This document shows, piece after piece, positions 7,498 through 10,887 of a stretch of DNA of 10,887 bases. The stretch is taken from the NCBI GenBank assembly GCA_036259875.1, contig DATAAZ010000021.1, positions 1-10,887 of the forward strand. Direction: 5' to 3'. The first letter of the stretch is position 1. Each line of letters starts with the position of its first letter. Position numbers and translations under genes: made by a program. The notes beneath the pieces were generated by a model. That model worked only from the letters and a program-made list of their open reading frames with translations, ran no database searches and was not told the origin of the DNA. Source of the DNA: DATAAZ01 sp036259875 (GTDB lineage: Bacteria > Actinomycetota > Thermoleophilia > Gaiellales > Gaiellaceae).

Positions 7498-7577
7498 CGT
7501 GGACGTCCATGGTGACCGAGGCTCGTAAGGGCCGGATATGTCCTGCCCGCGAAGGAGCGTTCCGCCGTGCCGCCTAG
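7494..7577 (+). CDS. Mini-ORF bridging rplW and rplB (possible coupling peptide)
   Basis: An ATG overlapping the rplW stop as ATGA opens 27 codons. The peptide begins MTWTSMVTEARKGR, ends AREGAFRRAA, and is basic. Its TAG (7575-7577) lies 11 bases inside rplB, in another frame. Unlike the rpsJ-rplC case it has a good ribosome binding site, AAGGGG at 7481-7486, seven bases before the ATG. The 69-base gap also contains the palindrome TGGACGTCCA (7500-7509). No family is recognised. It may be a coupling device keeping ribosomes on the mRNA until the rplB start, or simply an open frame in GC-rich spacer. Confidence 0.35.
   Translation: MTWTSMVTEARKGRICPAREGAFRRAA
7552..7557 (+). promoter_or_regulatory. 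Ribosome binding site of rplB
   Basis: AAGGAG lies nine bases before the GTG at 7567, so rplB can initiate on its own even if the overlapping mini-ORF is not translated. Confidence 0.65.
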
Positions 7578-8409
7578 GAAATTGAAGCCGACCAGCCCCG
7601 GACGGCGGTTCCGGACCGTTTCCGGCTTCGAAGACGTCACGAAGTCGGAGCCCGAGAAGAGCCTCGTCGCCCCGGTCAAGAAGAAGGGCGGGCGAAACCA
7701 CTCGGGCCGGATCACGACACGCCACCAGGGCGGCGGTCACAAACGCCGTTACCGCGTTATCGACTTCAAGCGAACGAAGGACGGCGTTCCCGCCAAGGTG
7801 GCCGCGATCGAGTACGACCCGAACCGGTCGGCGCGGATCGCGCTCCTTCACTACGCCGACGGCGCGAAGGCGTACATCCTCGCTCCCGCTCGGCTGCGTG
7901 TCGGGCAGACGGTCGAGTCGGGCCCCGACGCCGACATCCGCCCCGGCAACGCGCTCCCGCTCGCGAACATCCCGACCGGCACCCTCGTCCACAACGTCGA
8001 GCTCAAGCCGGGCAAGGGCGGTCAGCTCGCGCGGAGCGCGGGGTCGGGCATCCAGCTCGTCGCGAAGGAGGGTGGTTACGCGACGCTGCGCCTCCCCTCC
8101 GGCGAGATGCGGCGGGTTCCCGCGGTCTGCCGTGCGACCGTCGGGCAGGTCGGGAACCTCGACCACGAGAACGTCTCGGCCGGGAAGGCGGGGCGCAGCC
8201 GTTGGCTCGGCAAGCGCCCGGCGACGCGCGGGTCGGCGATGAACCCGGTCGATCATCCGCACGGCGGCGGCGAGGGCAAGTCGAAGGGCGGGCGCCATCC
8301 CGTGACGCCGTGGGGCGTGCCGACGCTCGGGAAGCGGACGCGCCGCAAGCACAAGGAGTCCGACAAGCTGATCGTCCGCGGCCGGCGGCGAGGAAAGGAG
8401 CGGCGGTAG
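7567..8409 (+). CDS. rplB: 50S ribosomal protein L2
   Basis: L2 is needed for subunit joining and lies close to the peptidyl transferase centre. The 280-residue product is near the usual length and begins MPPRKLKPTSPGRRF, the family N-terminus, at a GTG. The RNA-binding fold includes GRNHSGRITTRHQGGGHKRRYR (in two parts around residues 42-63). The highly conserved MNPVDHPHGGGEGKSKGG segment has H230 and H232 in the position of the essential histidine region of E. coli L2. The basic C-terminus ends RGRRRGKERR. The TAG stop directly abuts the rpsS GTG. Confidence 0.98.
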   Translation: MPPRKLKPTSPGRRFRTVSGFEDVTKSEPEKSLVAPVKKKGGRNHSGRITTRHQGGGHKRRYRVIDFKRTKDGVPAKVAAIEYDPNRSARIALLHYADGAKAYILAPARLRVGQTVESGPDADIRPGNALPLANIPTGTLVHNVELKPGKGGQLARSAGSGIQLVAKEGGYATLRLPSGEMRRVPAVCRATVGQVGNLDHENVSAGKAGRSRWLGKRPATRGSAMNPVDHPHGGGEGKSKGGRHPVTPWGVPTLGKRTRRKHKESDKLIVRGRRRGKERR

Positions 8410-8694
8410 GTGAGTAGGTCGAGCAAGAAGGGGCCGTTCGTCGACGAGCGCCTCATGGCGCGTATCCAGGCGATGAACGACTCGGGGCAGAAGCGGCCGC
8501 TGCGGACGTGGTCGCGCGCCTCGACGGTCTTCCCCGAGATGGTCGGGCACACGATCGCGGTCCACGACGGGCGAAAGCACGTCCCCGTCTTCATCACCGA
8601 GGGGATGGTCGGCCACAAGCTCGGCGAGTTCGCGCCGACGCGGACGTTCCGCGGCCACGCCGGCGACCGGCAGGCGCAGATGAGGAAGCGGTAG
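8410..8694 (+). CDS. rpsS: 30S ribosomal protein S19
   Basis: S19 pairs with S13 in the 30S head near the A-site tRNA and the intersubunit bridge. The 94-residue product is of normal length, begins MSRSSKKGPFVDERL and carries the conserved MVGHTIAVHDGRKHVPVFITEGMVGHKLGEFAPTRTF region (split between about residues 44 and 80). The GTG follows the rplB stop with no spacer, and AAAGGAG at 8394-8400 lies nine bases upstream inside rplB. The stop is two bases from rplV. Confidence 0.98.
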   Translation: MSRSSKKGPFVDERLMARIQAMNDSGQKRPLRTWSRASTVFPEMVGHTIAVHDGRKHVPVFITEGMVGHKLGEFAPTRTFRGHAGDRQAQMRKR

Positions 8695-8696
8695 GC

Positions 8697-9365
8697 ATGG
8701 CGACTGTCGAGACCGAGACGAGGACCGACGTGCGCGCCGAGGCGCGCTACGTCCGCACGGCGCCACGGAAGGCGCAGCTCGTCGCGGAGCAGATTCGCGG
8801 GCGGAGCGTCCCCGAGGCGCGCACGATCCTCGCGTTCATGACGCGCGACGCCGCGCGTGACATGGAAAAGGTCTTGAACTCGGCCGTTGCGAACGCCGAG
8901 GCGAACCACGGCCTCGCAGGAGACGACCTCGTCGTGTCGGCGGCGTACGTCGGCGCCGGCCCGGTGCTGAAGCGCTGGCGCGCGCGCGCGCGAGGACGCG
9001 TCGCGCGGATCCGGAAGCGCACGTGTCACATCACGATTCGGCTCGCGCAGCCCGACGGCGCTCCGCTCCCCGAGGCGCGCGCCGCGCTCGCTGAGACGGT
9101 CGCGCCCGAGGCCCCGGCCGAGGAAGCCACGGAGCCGCGGCGGCGGAAGAAGCCCGAGGTTGCCGAGACGACGGAAGCGGTCGAGCAGGCCGAGGACAAG
9201 CCGAAGACTCGTCCCAAGCGCGCCCAGAAGCCGAAGGCCGACGCCGAGCAGGCGGGCGAGGCGCCTGCCGCTCGCGGGAAGCGCGCGGCGACGCCGAAGG
9301 CCGAGGCGGAAACCGACAAGCCAACGCGCACGACGCGCAGCAAGAAAACCGAAGAGGAGAGCTAG
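8697..9365 (+). CDS. rplV: 50S ribosomal protein L22 with a long charged C-terminal extension
   Basis: L22 contacts all domains of 23S rRNA, and its hairpin lines the peptide tunnel beside L4. The product is 222 residues against about 110 in E. coli. The core runs from RYVRTAPRKAQLVAEQIRG (about 18-36) through the tunnel hairpin around GPVLKRWRARARGRVARIRKR to THITIRL-type strand TCHITIRL (109-116). Residues 118-222 are an added tail rich in Ala, Glu, Lys, Pro, Thr and Arg, with repeated PK and AE motifs, no hydrophobic core, and a charge pattern like disordered histone-H1-type tails. The ATG has GAGGA at 8682-8686, ten bases upstream. Tailed L22 proteins are known in other actinobacteria; the length here is notable. 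The TAG overlaps the rpsC start by one base. Confidence 0.96.
   Translation: MATVETETRTDVRAEARYVRTAPRKAQLVAEQIRGRSVPEARTILAFMTRDAARDMEKVLNSAVANAEANHGLAGDDLVVSAAYVGAGPVLKRWRARARGRVARIRKRTCHITIRLAQPDGAPLPEARAALAETVAPEAPAEEATEPRRRKKPEVAETTEAVEQAEDKPKTRPKRAQKPKADAEQAGEAPAARGKRAATPKAEAETDKPTRTTRSKKTEEES
8978..8992 (+). repeat. Alternating GC tract inside rplV
   Basis: Fifteen bases of strict G/C alternation encode the Arg-Ala-Arg-Ala-Arg stretch of the L22 tunnel hairpin. Such a tract can slip during replication and can adopt Z-form DNA, but the frame is intact and the arginines are expected at this site, so codon choice in a GC-rich genome explains it. Confidence 0.6.
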
Positions 9366-10414
9366 TGGGCCAGAAAGTCCATCCAGGCGGCCTGCGGGTC
9401 GGCGTCATCCACGACTGGAAGTCGAACTGGTACACGGGCGCGAAGGAGTTCCCGGCGTACCTGATCGAGGACGTGAAGATCCGCGATCACATCAACCGGA
9501 AGCTCGGCCACGCGGGCCTCTCGGACATCCTGATCCGCAAGGACAAGCAGCGGATCACGATCGACATCTACACCGCACGACCCGGGATCGTGATCGGGAA
9601 GTCCGGCGCGGAGGTCGACGCGCTCCGTCGCGACATCCACGCCATGACGCACAAGAACGTCCACATCAATATCAACGAGATCAAGCGGCCCGAGCTCGAT
9701 GCGAAGCTCGTCGCCCAGTCGATCGCCGAGCAGCTCGAGAACCGCGTCAGCTTCCGCCGCGCGATGAAGCGCTCCCTGGCGTCCGCGATCCGCTCGGGCG
9801 CACAGGGAGTGAAGATCACCTGCGGGGGACGTCTCGGCGGAGCGGAGATGTCGCGCTCGGAGACGTACTCGGAGGGCCGCGTGCCGCTCCACACGCTGCG
9901 AGCGGATATCGACTACGGGTTCGCGGAGGCGAAGACGACGTTCGGCCGGATCGGCGTGAAAGTCTGGATCAACAAGGGCGAGATCATGCCGGAGGGCTTC
10001 GGCGACGGGACCGGCCGCACGGACGGGGAGTCGTCCCGGCGCCGTGCGAGCCTCGAGGGCCTCGGCGCCGATCGCGCCTCGGGCCGCCGGCCCCCCGACC
10101 GCGAGGGGCTCGGCCCGGTGCGCCGGCGCTCGCGCGGCCAGGGCCGCGGCGCTCGCGGCGCGCGCCGCGAGGAAGGCCAGGTCGAGCGGCCGCGGACGGA
10201 CGAGCGCGGTGTCTCCGAGGAGGGGCGCGCCCAGCCCGTCGTCGAGCCCGAGGTCCCGACCGTCCCCGCCGAGGTGGCCGAGGCACCCGACACGACGACC
10301 GAGAAGACGATGCACGACGACCTGACCAAGCTCGAGCAGTCGGGCGAGCCGAGCCGCGAGCAGACGGGCGGCGAGGGCTCCGGTAGCAAGGGCCGCAAGG
10401 GAGGCAGGAGCTAA
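9365..10414 (+). CDS. rpsC: 30S ribosomal protein S3 with a long low-complexity C-terminal extension
   Basis: S3 lies at the mRNA entry tunnel and helps unwind mRNA structure. The product is 349 residues, against 233 in E. coli. The core (1-209) begins MGQKVHPGGLRVGVIHDW, contains a type II KH domain with the GKSG loop at 78-81, and ends with the conserved GVKVWINKGEIMP. Residues 210-349 are an extension in two parts: an Arg/Gly-rich basic stretch (about 225-285), then an acidic Pro/Glu/Thr/Ala stretch ending in a short basic GSKGRKGGRS. The frame stays open with no sign of a frameshift. The GTG shares one base with the rplV stop (TAGTG), and GAGGA at 9354-9358 lies six bases upstream. Actinobacterial S3 often carries a tail, but this one is long. 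Confidence 0.96.
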   Translation: MGQKVHPGGLRVGVIHDWKSNWYTGAKEFPAYLIEDVKIRDHINRKLGHAGLSDILIRKDKQRITIDIYTARPGIVIGKSGAEVDALRRDIHAMTHKNVHININEIKRPELDAKLVAQSIAEQLENRVSFRRAMKRSLASAIRSGAQGVKITCGGRLGGAEMSRSETYSEGRVPLHTLRADIDYGFAEAKTTFGRIGVKVWINKGEIMPEGFGDGTGRTDGESSRRRASLEGLGADRASGRRPPDREGLGPVRRRSRGQGRGARGARREEGQVERPRTDERGVSEEGRAQPVVEPEVPTVPAEVAEAPDTTTEKTMHDDLTKLEQSGEPSREQTGGEGSGSKGRKGGRS

Positions 10415-10417
10415 CTC

Positions 10418-10843
10418 ATGCTGATGCCGCGCAAGACGAAGTTCCGCAAGCAGCAGCGCGGCCGCATGCGCGGAGTCGCGAAGGGCCAGCAGCGGGTCAA
10501 CTTCGGCGATTTCGGGCTGAAGGCGCTGGAGCCCGGCTGGGTGACGAACCGCCAGATCGAAGCAGCCCGAATCGCGATGACCCGCCGGATCAAGCGCGGC
10601 GGGAAGGTCTGGATCAACGTCTTCCCGGACAAGCCGGTGACGCAGAAGCCCGCCGAGACGCGGATGGGGTCCGGCAAGGGCTCGCCCGAGCACTGGGTCG
10701 CGGTCGTCAAGCCCGGTCGCGTCATGTTCGAGCTCGCCGGCGTTCCCGAGGACCTCGCGCGCGAGGCGATGCGACTCGCCGGGATGAAGCTGCCGGTGAA
10801 GACGAAGTTCGTGAAGAGAGAGGCGAATCTCTTTGAAGGCTAA
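10418..10843 (+). CDS. rplP: 50S ribosomal protein L16
   Basis: L16 sits near the A-site and the peptidyl transferase centre and joins late in 50S assembly. The 141-residue product is normal in length, begins MLMPRKTKFRKQQRGRM and has the KPVTQKPAETRMGSGKGSPEHW loop around residues 72-92. R82 corresponds to the arginine hydroxylated in E. coli L16. The ATG at 10418 is preferred over 10424 because the family begins MLMP or MLQP, and AGGAG at 10406-10410 lies seven bases upstream. Three bases separate it from rpsC. Its last 11 bases are shared with the start of rpmC in another frame. Confidence 0.98.
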   Translation: MLMPRKTKFRKQQRGRMRGVAKGQQRVNFGDFGLKALEPGWVTNRQIEAARIAMTRRIKRGGKVWINVFPDKPVTQKPAETRMGSGKGSPEHWVAVVKPGRVMFELAGVPEDLAREAMRLAGMKLPVKTKFVKREANLFEG

Positions 10844-10887
10844 GCAGATCAGGGACATGACCGACGCCGAGCTCGAGCGCGCGCTGG
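10833..10887 (+). CDS. rpmC: 50S ribosomal protein L29 (partial, runs off the right edge)
   Basis: L29 sits next to L23 at the tunnel exit. The visible 18 codons read MKAKQIRDMTDAELERAL, matching the family's MKAKELR...ELEE opening, from a TTG start inside the end of rplP (11-base overlap, different frame). GAGG at 10820-10823 lies nine bases upstream. Position after rplP is the canonical S10 order. The rest of the gene, about 45-50 codons by family length, lies outside the window. Confidence 0.9.
   Translation, partial: MKAKQIRDMTDAELERAL

Noticed and set aside
6475..8766. A 763-codon open frame on the - strand opposite rplC to rplV
   Set aside because: It lies wholly antisense to five conserved ribosomal genes, has Arg/Leu/Ala-heavy composition with no recognisable domain, and follows from the GC-rich codon pattern of the real genes.
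9992..10411. A frameshift creating the S3 tail
   Set aside because: The frame is open to a stop three bases before rplP with a proper ribosome binding site, and the other two frames do not give a better S3 ending. The conserved core is complete before the tail starts.
9362..10858. A 498-codon open frame on the - strand opposite rpsC and rplP
   Set aside because: Antisense shadow of S3 and L16, with a repetitive composition and no family resemblance.

Overview
The window is a GC-rich chromosomal segment carrying a fused str-S10 translation operon on the + strand, with a divergent signalling gene on the - strand at its left edge. The G+C-rich third codon positions, the frequent GTG and TTG starts, and the style of the S12, S7, L2 and L16 proteins suggest an actinobacterium, perhaps of the deep-branching class Thermoleophilia. 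That class placement is an inference from memory of related proteins, not a search result.

Layout. Positions 1-1163 (- strand) hold most of a membrane-anchored GAF-GGDEF diguanylate cyclase whose C-terminus runs off the left edge. Positions 1164-1390 are a 227-base divergent intergenic region. It contains a strong hairpin followed by four Ts and a perfect 16-base palindrome just upstream of the rpsL ribosome binding site. From 1391 to the right edge, fourteen genes follow on the + strand in canonical order: rpsL, rpsG, fusA, tuf (str block), then rpsJ, rplC, rplD, rplW, rplB, rpsS, rplV, rpsC, rplP and the start of rpmC (S10 block). The blocks are separated by only 37 bases, which contain a perfect hairpin but no T-run. 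The whole set therefore looks like one transcription unit that continues beyond the window.

How the genes work together. The str block supplies two small-subunit proteins (S12 in the decoding centre, S7 in the head) and the two elongation GTPases: EF-Tu, which delivers aminoacyl-tRNA, and EF-G, which drives translocation. The S10 block supplies S10, S19 and S3 of the 30S head and L3, L4, L23, L2, L22, L16 and L29 of the 50S subunit. Most junctions are overlaps or gaps of a few bases, which favours translational coupling. Start codons are unusually mixed: seven GTG, four ATG (tuf, rplD, rplV, rplP) and three TTG (rpsL, rpsJ, rpmC).

What stands out. The only two sizeable gaps inside the S10 block (rpsJ-rplC and rplW-rplB) are each spanned by a mini-ORF. 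Each begins at the preceding stop codon and ends overlapping the next start, so ribosomes could in principle pass without a break. L22 and S3, encoded next to each other, both carry long low-complexity charged C-terminal tails. The familiar E. coli regulatory sites (the S7 operator between rpsL and rpsG, and the long L4-responsive S10 leader) have no room here, so control may lie in the rpsL leader. I see no defence system, mobile element, CRISPR array or structural RNA gene, and no evidence for a wholly new system; most of the window is conserved housekeeping sequence.
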